A stretch of DNA of 14,804 bases. Origin: an uncultured Micrococcales bacterium. Lineage in GTDB: Bacteria; Actinomycetota; Actinomycetes; S36-B12; GCA-2699445. The notes below the pieces were generated by a model, which saw only the letters and a program-made list of their open reading frames with translations, was not told the DNA's origin and did not search any database. Position numbers and translations under genes: made by a program. The stretch is from positions 1 through 14,804 of the forward strand of contig CAIWTL010000522.1 in the NCBI GenBank assembly GCA_903915555.1, written 5' to 3'. Positions 6,193 to 13,087 of the stretch are shown one piece after another. The stretch's first letter is position 1; the number at the start of each line of letters is the position of its first letter.

Positions 6193-7333
6193 GCCACGGC
6201 TCGCTCAGTCGAACCAGCCTGTCGATCGTCTTGTTGATGCGGGGGATGTATGGCAGGTCGAAGGCGGCGGCGAGGAGGAGCTGCATACCCACCCGGTCCA
6301 CCGCCGCGCAGCGCAGGTCGGCAGCGAGTCCGGCGAGGTAGGCGTCCTCCTCGAGAGTGAGACCGTTCGCGGACAGTGCGGCGCGGTGCTGCGCGGCGTG
6401 GTGGTGGAGGGTGTCGTAGTCGACAGCCGGATCGAGAAGGAAGGTCAGCATCTCGGCGACGTCGCGCTGGGGTGAGTCCCGGCGGGCGATCTCCCAGTCC
6501 AGCGCAAGGACCCGGTCGTCGGCGTCGAAGCCCACGTTCCGTTGGTTGAAGTCGTTGTGGGTGAGGACGGTCGGCATGGCGTCCTTCGCGGGGTGCCACG
6601 CGCCGGCAGTGGCGATGGTGGCCTCGCGGCGGGCGACGACCTCCGGCGTCACGATGTCGGGGAACCTGTGGGACGCGTCCGTCAGCATTGCGCGCCACAG
6701 ACCGTCATCGGAGGTGAACGTGTCGGTGTCGGTTCGGGGTGGCAGCCAGGCGAGTTCCGCTGCGACTGCCGCCGAGGCGGCGTGGACCGCGCCGATCGCC
6801 CGAAGTGCTGCATCGATGTGTTCACCGGACCAGTGGTCCACCGAGCCACCCGCGTCCATGCCCCGTAGCGGGCTGACGTCTCCCAGGAGCACGGCGCGCT
6901 CACCATGGGCGGTGATCGTGCCGAGGTAGGGCGGCAGCAGGGTCATCAGCTCGGGCATCGTCACGGACAGGTCGTAGACGTTGGACTCGCGCGCCCCGGT
7001 ACCCACCACCTCGCGGGTGGAATGGAAAGTCGCGTAGGGGGCGGGGAGCTCGACGTCGTAGGTGTCGCAGATCCAGGGGATCACGGTCTCACCGATGCCG
7101 TGGACGGGGTTCACCTTGACGACGAGGTCGACCACGCGCTGCGGCGTCGACACCGTCAGGGGTGTCACACCGTGGACGTCGGCGTCGTCCATCGGTCCGT
7201 ACTTGACGGCCAGCCACGGCTGGTCGTCATGCGGCACCGGCGGAGGGCGCTCGATGTCCACGACGGTCGAGGGCTCACCGTAGACATCGCTGAGGATGTG
7301 CGGAAGGCCGGCTGCGATCTCGGAGAACTGCAC
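6185..7333 (-). CDS. APH/choline-kinase-fold phosphotransferase
   Basis: A 382-residue protein with the catalytic core of the aminoglycoside phosphotransferase/choline kinase superfamily. The catalytic loop is LTHNDFNQRN (H259, likely base D261, Mg-binding N266), followed by the metal-binding LALDWE (D279), equivalent to the DFG aspartate. VVDLVVKVNP (67-76) supplies the expected nucleotide-binding lysine region (K74). Helical C-terminal residues 290-380 would form the acceptor-substrate pocket. The acceptor is not predictable, and the sequence does not look like a known antibiotic-resistance enzyme; a metabolic small-molecule kinase is more likely. GTG 7333 is the first start after an in-frame TGA (7337-7339); the GGAG-type sites upstream are farther away than usual, so the start is uncertain. 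It lies 52 bp after the lipoprotein gene and overlaps the 2H gene by 8 nt, suggesting a three-gene transcript. Confidence 0.85.
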   Translation of the reverse strand: MQFSEIAAGLPHILSDVYGEPSTVVDIERPPPVPHDDQPWLAVKYGPMDDADVHGVTPLTVSTPQRVVDLVVKVNPVHGIGETVIPWICDTYDVELPAPYATFHSTREVVGTGARESNVYDLSVTMPELMTLLPPYLGTITAHGERAVLLGDVSPLRGMDAGGSVDHWSGEHIDAALRAIGAVHAASAAVAAELAWLPPRTDTDTFTSDDGLWRAMLTDASHRFPDIVTPEVVARREATIATAGAWHPAKDAMPTVLTHNDFNQRNVGFDADDRVLALDWEIARRDSPQRDVAEMLTFLLDPAVDYDTLHHHAAQHRAALSANGLTLEEDAYLAGLAADLRCAAVDRVGMQLLLAAAFDLPYIPRINKTIDRLVRLSEPWLG

Positions 7334-7385
7334 ACGTCACCATGGCACGCCTCCGTTGGCCGCCTCCAGTCGGCGGCCGCGGGCC

Positions 7386-8924
7386 TCACCCGATGTCGAG
7401 GGCGTGCATCTGACCCGAGCGGGTGCCGAAGTACATGCTCCCGTCCCACACCGCGGGGGTGGACTCGATGCACCCGCTGAGCTTCTTGGACCACAGCCGT
7501 GCCGGACGCCGTTGCGTGTCGGAGACGTCGTAGGCGTGCATCTCGCCCTGGCAATCCCCGATGAGCAGGGTGTCGTCGACGACGACGGGCGACTGCCAGG
7601 TCGGGCCGGGGAGGGTGAAGCGCCACCGCACGTCCCCCTTGTCGCGGTCGATCCCGAGGACATCTCCGCCATTGGTGTCGAAGATGACGATGTCCTTGTA
7701 GAGCGCGGGCGTGCCCCAGATACCCGCGGGTTTGGCGCCCTGGTCGTCGACGGACCACACGAGGGGGTTGTTCTTCTTGCGCGGGTCGAGCTTCATCATC
7801 TGACCGACCTGCTGACTGCGGGCGTTGCCCTTCTCGTACTCGGCACCGACGTAGAGGTACCCCTCCTCATCGATGACGATCGAGGCGTCGGTGTCGTCGC
7901 CGGTCCAGAAGCGGAAGACCCGCTTGGGCTCCTTGCCCTTGTCCAGCCCCTTGATGTCCCACCCCTGCACGAGGCCCGCACTGTTGGCGAAGTAGACGGT
8001 GTCCTTCCAGATGGCGACGGAGTTCTCGATGGAGACCTGGGAGCTGCCGAAGTCGCCCAGGAGTTGGTCGTCCCACCCGGGCGCGTTGAAGACGAGCTTC
8101 GGATCGACCTTGACGTTGCCGTCCTTGTCGTACTTGCGGTTCAGCTTGACGATGTGGAACTGGCTGTTCTCGCCGCCCTCGAACAGGTAGTCGTCGATGA
8201 CCAGCGGGGAGCCGTCCCAGTCGTCGTTCCACAGAACGGGGGAGACGGCGTCGGCGTTGAGGCTCCACAGTTGCTTCGGCTGGTTGCCCTGGAAGGAGAT
8301 GACCCGCAGATTGTTGTCCCGGGAACCGGTGTAGACCAGCGGATAGCCATCCGGGTCGATGGTCACCGAGCCCTTGATGATGTCGCCGGTCTTGAACGGC
8401 GGGATGATGTCTCGGCCGTTGTCGGCGTTGACGAAATGGACGCCGTAGTCGTACGCGCCGAAGACCACCCAGGTCTTGCCCTCGCGCTCGAACACTGACG
8501 GTTGACCGGTCCAGCCGGTGCCGCACCACTGTTCCGGACCGCTTCCGTCGTCGCTGACGCCGCACATCTGTCCGTTCTTGGGGTAGGCCCACTTCTCGGT
8601 GGGGGTGGAGTCCGAGACGGTGCCGCCGCCGTAGAAGGTCCGGGTGGGGTTCCCACGGAAGGTGATGAGCCCCCTCACCTCACCCGGAGGGTATGGCTGG
8701 CCGACGCCGGACGGGTCGGACCAGTAGGGGGACTCGGGTTCCGTCGTCGGCTCGGCCGACGGTGTCACCGCTGCCGCATCGCCAGACGGGTCGCTCCCCG
8801 GCGGCGGAGGGCTGCTCGACGAGCACGCGGGTACAAGGGCGACGGCGCAGATGATCAGGGCAGCGCCCCATCGGGAAACGGGAAAAGACACGGGAGAAGC
8901 GTATGCCGACCGGCCGGCGAACAC
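7386..8924 (-). CDS. Lipoprotein with PQQ-like beta-propeller
   Basis: 512 residues from GTG 8924. The N-terminus has a hydrophobic stretch ending VALVPACSSSS, a lipobox-like site with Cys34 as probable lipidated residue, then a Ser/Pro/Thr/Glu-rich linker (35-68) as in surface-anchored lipoproteins. The Pro at -2 of the Cys is unusual. From about residue 120 the protein repeats beta-propeller blades, for example GSPLVIDDYLF, IWGTPALYKDIVIFDTNGGD, WQSPVVVDDTLLIGD and ESTPAVWDGSMYFGTRSGQM. Each blade follows the pattern 'test value, show value, x-G-x-(L/V)-x-A-(L/Y)-D' seen in PQQ-like/BamB-type repeats. This suggests a binding scaffold outside the membrane; true PQQ binding is not implied. 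An in-frame GTG at 8889-8891 would give a more standard signal starting SFPVSRWGAALII and may be the real start. First gene of a probable minus-strand transcript with the kinase. Confidence 0.82.
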   Translation of the reverse strand: MFAGRSAYASPVSFPVSRWGAALIICAVALVPACSSSSPPPPGSDPSGDAAAVTPSAEPTTEPESPYWSDPSGVGQPYPPGEVRGLITFRGNPTRTFYGGGTVSDSTPTEKWAYPKNGQMCGVSDDGSGPEQWCGTGWTGQPSVFEREGKTWVVFGAYDYGVHFVNADNGRDIIPPFKTGDIIKGSVTIDPDGYPLVYTGSRDNNLRVISFQGNQPKQLWSLNADAVSPVLWNDDWDGSPLVIDDYLFEGGENSQFHIVKLNRKYDKDGNVKVDPKLVFNAPGWDDQLLGDFGSSQVSIENSVAIWKDTVYFANSAGLVQGWDIKGLDKGKEPKRVFRFWTGDDTDASIVIDEEGYLYVGAEYEKGNARSQQVGQMMKLDPRKKNNPLVWSVDDQGAKPAGIWGTPALYKDIVIFDTNGGDVLGIDRDKGDVRWRFTLPGPTWQSPVVVDDTLLIGDCQGEMHAYDVSDTQRRPARLWSKKLSGCIESTPAVWDGSMYFGTRSGQMHALDIG

Positions 8925-8986
8925 GCACCGCGTGAGCGGTCACGATCCGGTGTCGGCGGAGTCGGCCGCCGCCGGGTACGCCTAGC
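8925..8986. promoter_or_regulatory. Divergent promoter region with a 5-4-5 inverted repeat
   Basis: This 62-bp gap separates the lipoprotein gene (minus) from the DUF6790-like gene (plus). ACCGC-GTGA-GCGGT at 8927-8940 is an inverted repeat with 5-bp arms, adjacent to the lipoprotein start. TAGCAT (8983-8988) fits a -10 box and ends 7 nt before an ATG at 8996, consistent with a leaderless start for the plus gene. Both are pattern-based; short GC-rich palindromes arise easily by chance. Confidence 0.3.
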
Positions 8987-9481
8987 ATGCGGCGCATGGG
9001 CGTCCTCATCACCGCGGTGGTTCTCCTGCTGGCCTGGGTGCTGGCGGCCCTCGGCGTGGCGCCCCCCGGGGCGCAGCCCGGAGACGACTTCTCGTACTCC
9101 GCCATGCGGTGGATGATGGCGCTCCCCGTCGGCGGCAGCGCCCTCGTGAGCGGATTCATGCACACGGTCCAGCGCAAGAAGATGGCGGCCATGATCGGAT
9201 GGGAGAGCAACGGGTTCCAGATCGAACTCGGTTTCGCCAGCTTCGGGATCGGGATCGCCGGGATCTGGGCCACGATGCTGGGTCCGCAGGCGTGGCTCGC
9301 CATCTCGGTGATCATGTCCGTCTTCCTCCTCGGCGCGGCGGCCAATCACATCCTGGAGATGGTGAGAGACCGCAACTTCGCCCCCGGCAACTCGCTGATC
9401 CTGATCTACGACATCGGCCTGCCGGTGTCACTGTGGGCTCTCCTCGTGGGGGGCGGCATGCTGACGGGAATCACCGGCTGA
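8987..9481 (+). CDS. Small integral membrane protein, DUF6790-like
   Basis: 164 residues from ATG 8987, with an alternative ATG at 8996 (MGVLITAVVLL) that fits the upstream -10-like TAGCAT better. There are four predicted membrane helices: about 5-25, 41-58, 82-118 (probably two close helices or one kinked pair) and 136-160. Conserved-looking polar segments are NGFQIELGFASFGIGIAG (75-92), FLLGAAANHI (113-122) and NFAPGN (130-135). I recognise this combination from the DUF6790 family of uncharacterised bacterial membrane proteins. No catalytic role is known to me. It stands alone, divergent from the lipoprotein gene and 168 bp before fadA, which has its own promoter. Confidence 0.75.
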   Translation: MRRMGVLITAVVLLLAWVLAALGVAPPGAQPGDDFSYSAMRWMMALPVGGSALVSGFMHTVQRKKMAAMIGWESNGFQIELGFASFGIGIAGIWATMLGPQAWLAISVIMSVFLLGAAANHILEMVRDRNFAPGNSLILIYDIGLPVSLWALLVGGGMLTGITG

Positions 9482-9522
9482 ACCGCGCTCCGGAGAGCTG
9501 CGACCGACAGCCGGACCCGTTG

Positions 9523-9536
9523 TTACCGACGGGTAA
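9523..9536. promoter_or_regulatory. Putative operator upstream of fadA
   Basis: TTACC-GACG-GGTAA is a perfect inverted repeat with 5-bp AT-containing arms around a 4-bp centre, conspicuous in this GC-rich DNA. It lies where the -35 element of the fadA promoter should be (11 bp before the -10-like TAGACT). A bound protein would therefore block RNA polymerase. Actinobacterial beta-oxidation genes are commonly controlled by TetR-family repressors that sense acyl-CoA and bind palindromes of about this size. The regulator itself is not in the window. Confidence 0.55.
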
Positions 9537-9546
9537 TGACTTGTCC

Positions 9547-9552
9547 TAGACT
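9547..9552 (+). promoter_or_regulatory. Probable -10 box of fadAB
   Basis: TAGACT matches TANNNT, with the preceding 17-18 bp spacer placing the -35 region inside the inverted repeat at 9523-9536 (TTACCG/TACCGA). Transcription would start near 9559, leaving a leader of about 90 nt before the TTG start of fadA. Confidence 0.45.
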
Positions 9553-9613
9553 CGTGAGCGACCCGCACGTCACCCGCGTAGGCCCGGTGATGCGTCCTGA
9601 CGGGTCACACGTG

Positions 9614-9632
9614 TCGCGGGATGTTCCCGCGA
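9614..9632 (+). promoter_or_regulatory. Stable hairpin in the fadA leader
   Basis: TCGCGGGA-TGT-TCCCGCGA forms a perfect 8-bp stem with a 3-nt loop in the predicted 5' untranslated region. It ends 7 nt before AGGAG (9640-9644), the ribosome site of fadA. It leaves that site free when folded, so it could act as an mRNA stabiliser or as part of an alternative structure. No riboswitch class is recognised. Confidence 0.4.
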
Positions 9633-9649
9633 GGACTCGAGGAGAGATC

Positions 9650-10864
9650 TTGTCGGGCGAAGCATTCATCTACGAAGCCATCCGGACCCCGCGCGGCCGG
9701 GGCAAAGCCAACGGTTCACTGCATGGGGTGAAGCCGGTGTCCCTCGTGACGGGACTGCTGGACGAACTCCAGACCCGCCACCCGGACATGGACCCCGCAC
9801 TCATCGACGACGTGATCCTGGGGTGTGTCACCCCCGTCGGTGACCAAGGTGCCGATATCGCCAAGACGGCCGCGCTGGCCGCGGGACTGCCCGACACTGT
9901 GGCCGGTACCCAGATCAACCGCTTCTGCGCGTCGGCCCTCGAGGCCGTCAACATGGCGGCCCAGAAGGTCAGGGCCGGATGGGATCAGTTGGTGGTGGCC
10001 GGCGGCGTCGAGTCCATGAGCCGTATCCCGATGGGATCCGACGGCGGGGCCTGGGCGATGGATCCCCAGACCGCCTACGACACCTACTTCGTGCCGCAGG
10101 GCATCAGCGCCGACCTCATCGCGACCACCGAGGGTTTCACCCGCGACGACGTGGACGCGTACGCCGTGCTCTCCCAGGAGCGCGCGGCGAAGGCCTGGAG
10201 CGCGGGCAACTTCACCAAGTCCGTGGTGCCCGTGAAGGACATCAACGGCGTCACGATCCTCGACCACGACGAGCACATGCGCCCGGGCACGACGATGGCG
10301 GATCTGGCCAAGTTGAAGCCGTCCTTCGCCGGGATCGGAGATATGGGCGGCTTCGACGCCGTCGCGCTCCAGAAGTTCCACTGGGTCGAGAAGATCGACC
10401 ACGTCCACACCCCGGGGAACTCGTCGGGCATCGTGGACGGGGCAGCAGTGGTCCTCGTCGGGAGTGAGGAGGCAGGGCGCGCCGCGGGTATGACTCCTCG
10501 TGCGCGGGTCGTCGCCACCGCCGTCAGCGGGGCCGACCCGACGATCATGCTCACCGGTCCCACGCCGGCAACGGAGAAGGCGCTGCGCCTGGCCGGGCTC
10601 ACCCCCGCCGACATCGATGTGTGGGAACTCAATGAGGCATTCGCAGCCGTGGTGCTCAAGTGGGCCAAGGACTTCGACCTGCCCATCGAGAACGTGAATG
10701 TCAACGGTGGCGCCATCGCCATGGGCCATCCGCTGGGTGCCACCGGGGCCATGATCTTCGGCACGGTCGTCGACGAACTCGAGCGCAGCGGAGGCCGCTA
10801 CGGCCTCGTGACGCTGTGCATCGGCGGCGGCATGGGCCTGGCGACCATCATCGAGCGAGTGTGA
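9650..10864 (+). CDS. fadA: Acetyl-CoA acyltransferase (3-ketoacyl-CoA thiolase), beta-oxidation subunit
   Basis: 404 residues, the usual thiolase length. It performs the last beta-oxidation step, CoA-dependent cleavage of 3-ketoacyl-CoA to acetyl-CoA and a shortened acyl-CoA. Active-site residues are complete: nucleophile Cys93 in NRFCASALEAVN, the ELNEAFAAV segment, His360 in GGAIAMGHPLGATGA and Cys390 in TLCIGGGMG. The opening EAFIYEAIRTPRGRG closely resembles mycobacterial FadA (Rv0859 type) as I recall it. Start TTG 9650 is chosen because AGGAG (9640-9644) lies five bases before it and the family sequence begins there. The frame is open to 9536, but that extension has no family resemblance and would run through the promoter. 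fadB follows after 8 bp, so the two subunits are co-expressed. A TTG start may limit translation. Confidence 0.97.
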   Translation: MSGEAFIYEAIRTPRGRGKANGSLHGVKPVSLVTGLLDELQTRHPDMDPALIDDVILGCVTPVGDQGADIAKTAALAAGLPDTVAGTQINRFCASALEAVNMAAQKVRAGWDQLVVAGGVESMSRIPMGSDGGAWAMDPQTAYDTYFVPQGISADLIATTEGFTRDDVDAYAVLSQERAAKAWSAGNFTKSVVPVKDINGVTILDHDEHMRPGTTMADLAKLKPSFAGIGDMGGFDAVALQKFHWVEKIDHVHTPGNSSGIVDGAAVVLVGSEEAGRAAGMTPRARVVATAVSGADPTIMLTGPTPATEKALRLAGLTPADIDVWELNEAFAAVVLKWAKDFDLPIENVNVNGGAIAMGHPLGATGAMIFGTVVDELERSGGRYGLVTLCIGGGMGLATIIERV

Positions 10865-10872
10865 GGACGGGA

Positions 10873-13038
10873 ATGACGAACATGATCAAGTGGGACAAGG
10901 ACGCCGACGGGATCGTCACGCTCACGATGGACGACCCCGATCAGGGTGCCAACACGATGAACCGGACGTTCCAGGACTCCCTCGCGGAGACCACCGAGCG
11001 GCTCGTCGCCGAGCGCGACTCCATCACGGGGATCATCCTGACCAGCGCCAAGAAGACCTTCTTCGCCGGCGGCGATCTGGGTCTGCTGGGCAAGGCGACC
11101 AAGGAGGACGCGGCGGAACTCGAGGCGCAGTCGCTCGCCATGAAGAAGAATCTGCGCACCATCGAGACGCTCGGAGTCCCGGTCGTGGCCTGCATCAACG
11201 GCGCGGCGCTGGGTGGCGGGCTGGAGATCGCGCTGGCCTGCCACCATCGCATCGCGCTGGACGTCAAGGGCTCCGAGATCGGGCTGCCCGAGGTGTCGCT
11301 GGGTCTGCTGCCCGGAGGCGGCGGAACCGCACGCACCGTCCGCATGTTCGGCCTGCAGAAGGCCCTGATGGAGGTGCTGCTGCAGGGGCAGCGACGCAAG
11401 CCGGCCGCTGCCCTCGAGGTCGGTCTGGTCGATGAACTGGTCTCCACGCCCGACGAGATGATCGCCAACGCCAAGAAGTGGATCAAGGAAAATCCGGAGT
11501 CCATCCAGGAGTGGGACGTCAAGGGCTACAAGATCCCGGGCGGCACGCCCAGCACCCCGAAACTCGCGGCGATGCTCCCCGCGTTCCCCGCGAACCTGCG
11601 CAAGCAGGTCAAGGGCGCTCCCATGCCGGCGCCGCACCACATCATGTCGGCGGCGGTCGAGGGCGCGCAGGTGGACTTCGATACCGCCGACCGCATCGAG
11701 ACGCGCTACTTCGTGGACCTGGCGACCGGCCAGGTGTCGAAGAACATGATCAAGGCGTTCTTCTTCGACCTCCAGAACATCACCAAGGGTGGGGCGCGAC
11801 CAGAGGGCTTCGAGCCCTACCGCGCGAAGAAGTTGGTCGTGCTCGGTGCGGGGATGATGGGGGCGGGCATCGCCTACGTCTCGGCCCGTTCCGGTATGGA
11901 GGTCGTCCTCAAGGACATGACGCTGGAGGCTGCGGAGAAGGGCAAGGACTACAGTCGCAAGCTCCTCGACAAGGCTGTCAGTCGCGGGAAGATGACGCAG
12001 GAGGCCGCCGACGAGGTCCTCGACCGCATCGTGGCCACGGACGACGCGGCCGACGCCAAGGGCGCCGACCTGCTCATCGAGGCGGTGTTCGAGGACCCGG
12101 CGCTGAAGCACAAGGTCTACGCGGAGATCGAGCCGTACATGGCCGAAGGTTCGCTTCTGGCCTCGAACACCTCGACGCTGCCCGTGACCGGTCTCGCCGA
12201 GGGCGTCTCGCGGCCGGCCGATTTCATCGGCATGCACTTCTTCTCCCCGGTGGACAAGATGCCGTTGCTCGAGATCGTCGTCGGTGAGCAGACCTCCGAC
12301 GAGGCCATCGCGAAGGCGATCGATGTCGCGCTGCAGATCAAGAAGACCCCGATCGTCGTCAACGACAGTCGCGGGTTCTTCACGAGCCGCGTGATCGGAA
12401 CGTTCATGGGCGAGGCCGTGGCGATGCTGGCTGAAGGTGTTCCCGCGCCCTCCATCGAGCAGGCCGCGCTGCAGTCCGGGTACCCCACGGGGCCGCTCGC
12501 GCTGTTCGATGAGGTCTCTCTCACGTTGGGGCGGCGGATCCGGGAGGCCTCCCGCGAGGCCGCGGCCGCGGAGGGCTGGGATTTCGCCGAGCATCCCTCC
12601 TACCCGCTCATCGACAAGATGGTCGTGGAGTTCGAGCGCGGTGGCCGTGCCGCCGGCGCGGGCTTCTACGACTACGAGGACGGTCGGCGTACGGCGCTGT
12701 GGTCGGGGCTCGCCGAGAACTGGGGTGGTGACGTCGATCCCAGCTCGATCGACTTCACCGAACTGCAGGAGCGGATGTTGTTCGTGGAGGCGCTCGACTC
12801 CGTGCGGTGCCTCGATGAGGGTGTGTTGCGGTCTGTCCCGGAGGCCAACATCGGCTCCATCTTCGGGATCGGTTTCCCTCCCTGGACCGGTGGTGTTCTG
12901 CAGTACATCAACGGGTACGAGGGAGGCCTGTCCGGTTTCGTGGAGCGCGCCAACGAGTTGGCCGCCAAGTACGGCGACCGGTTCACCCCGCCGCAGTCGT
13001 TGATCGACAGGGCCGCCGCGGGCGAGACCTACGTCTGA
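10873..13038 (+). CDS. fadB: Fatty oxidation complex alpha subunit: enoyl-CoA hydratase / 3-hydroxyacyl-CoA dehydrogenase
   Basis: 721 residues, matching mycobacterial FadB (about 720). The N-terminal crotonase domain (1 to about 200) carries the oxyanion-hole segments FFAGGDLG and NGAALGGGLE and the catalytic pair Glu118 (GGGLE) and Glu140 (GLPEVSLG), equivalent to the two glutamates of E. coli FadB. A linker leads to an NAD-binding Rossmann domain starting LVVLGAGMMGAG (Gly325, Gly327, Gly330), with the dehydrogenase catalytic His455 in GMHFFSPVDKMPLLEIV. The C-terminal dehydrogenase domain has the usual NDSRGFFTSRV segment and ends with FGIGFPPWTGG. It hydrates 2-enoyl-CoA and oxidises 3-hydroxyacyl-CoA, passing the ketoacyl product to FadA in the same complex. 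ATG 10873 lies 8 bp after fadA. The operon ends at the palindrome 13058-13087. All key residues are intact. Confidence 0.97.
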   Translation: MTNMIKWDKDADGIVTLTMDDPDQGANTMNRTFQDSLAETTERLVAERDSITGIILTSAKKTFFAGGDLGLLGKATKEDAAELEAQSLAMKKNLRTIETLGVPVVACINGAALGGGLEIALACHHRIALDVKGSEIGLPEVSLGLLPGGGGTARTVRMFGLQKALMEVLLQGQRRKPAAALEVGLVDELVSTPDEMIANAKKWIKENPESIQEWDVKGYKIPGGTPSTPKLAAMLPAFPANLRKQVKGAPMPAPHHIMSAAVEGAQVDFDTADRIETRYFVDLATGQVSKNMIKAFFFDLQNITKGGARPEGFEPYRAKKLVVLGAGMMGAGIAYVSARSGMEVVLKDMTLEAAEKGKDYSRKLLDKAVSRGKMTQEAADEVLDRIVATDDAADAKGADLLIEAVFEDPALKHKVYAEIEPYMAEGSLLASNTSTLPVTGLAEGVSRPADFIGMHFFSPVDKMPLLEIVVGEQTSDEAIAKAIDVALQIKKTPIVVNDSRGFFTSRVIGTFMGEAVAMLAEGVPAPSIEQAALQSGYPTGPLALFDEVSLTLGRRIREASREAAAAEGWDFAEHPSYPLIDKMVVEFERGGRAAGAGFYDYEDGRRTALWSGLAENWGGDVDPSSIDFTELQERMLFVEALDSVRCLDEGVLRSVPEANIGSIFGIGFPPWTGGVLQYINGYEGGLSGFVERANELAAKYGDRFTPPQSLIDRAAAGETYV

Positions 13039-13057
13039 CGGAAGCGCCCCGAACGGA

Positions 13058-13087
13058 ACTGTGCCCCGGCCGCGGCCGGGGCACAGT
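13058..13087. terminator. Bidirectional hairpin terminator, perfect 30-nt palindrome
   Basis: ACTGTGCCCCGGCCG is followed directly by its exact reverse complement, ending at 13087. Folded, this gives a stem of about 13 bp with a 4-nt loop. It starts 19 nt after the fadB stop, and its last base is the first base (plus-strand T) of the convergent gene's TGA at 13087-13089. There is no T-tract on either side. The position and symmetry fit shared termination of two convergent genes. Confidence 0.8.

Noticed and set aside
6185..7333. Antibiotic-resistance (aminoglycoside) phosphotransferase
   Set aside because: Only the general kinase-fold motifs match. The neighbours and length give no link to resistance, so a metabolic kinase of unknown acceptor is the safer reading.
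9536..9649. N-terminal extension of fadA to an upstream start
   Set aside because: It would translate through the predicted promoter, has no family resemblance, and a good ribosome site precedes TTG 9650.
10798..12594. 598-codon open frame on the minus strand opposite fadB
   Set aside because: fadB is certain on the plus strand with all catalytic residues. The antisense product is charged low-complexity sequence caused by third-position GC bias.
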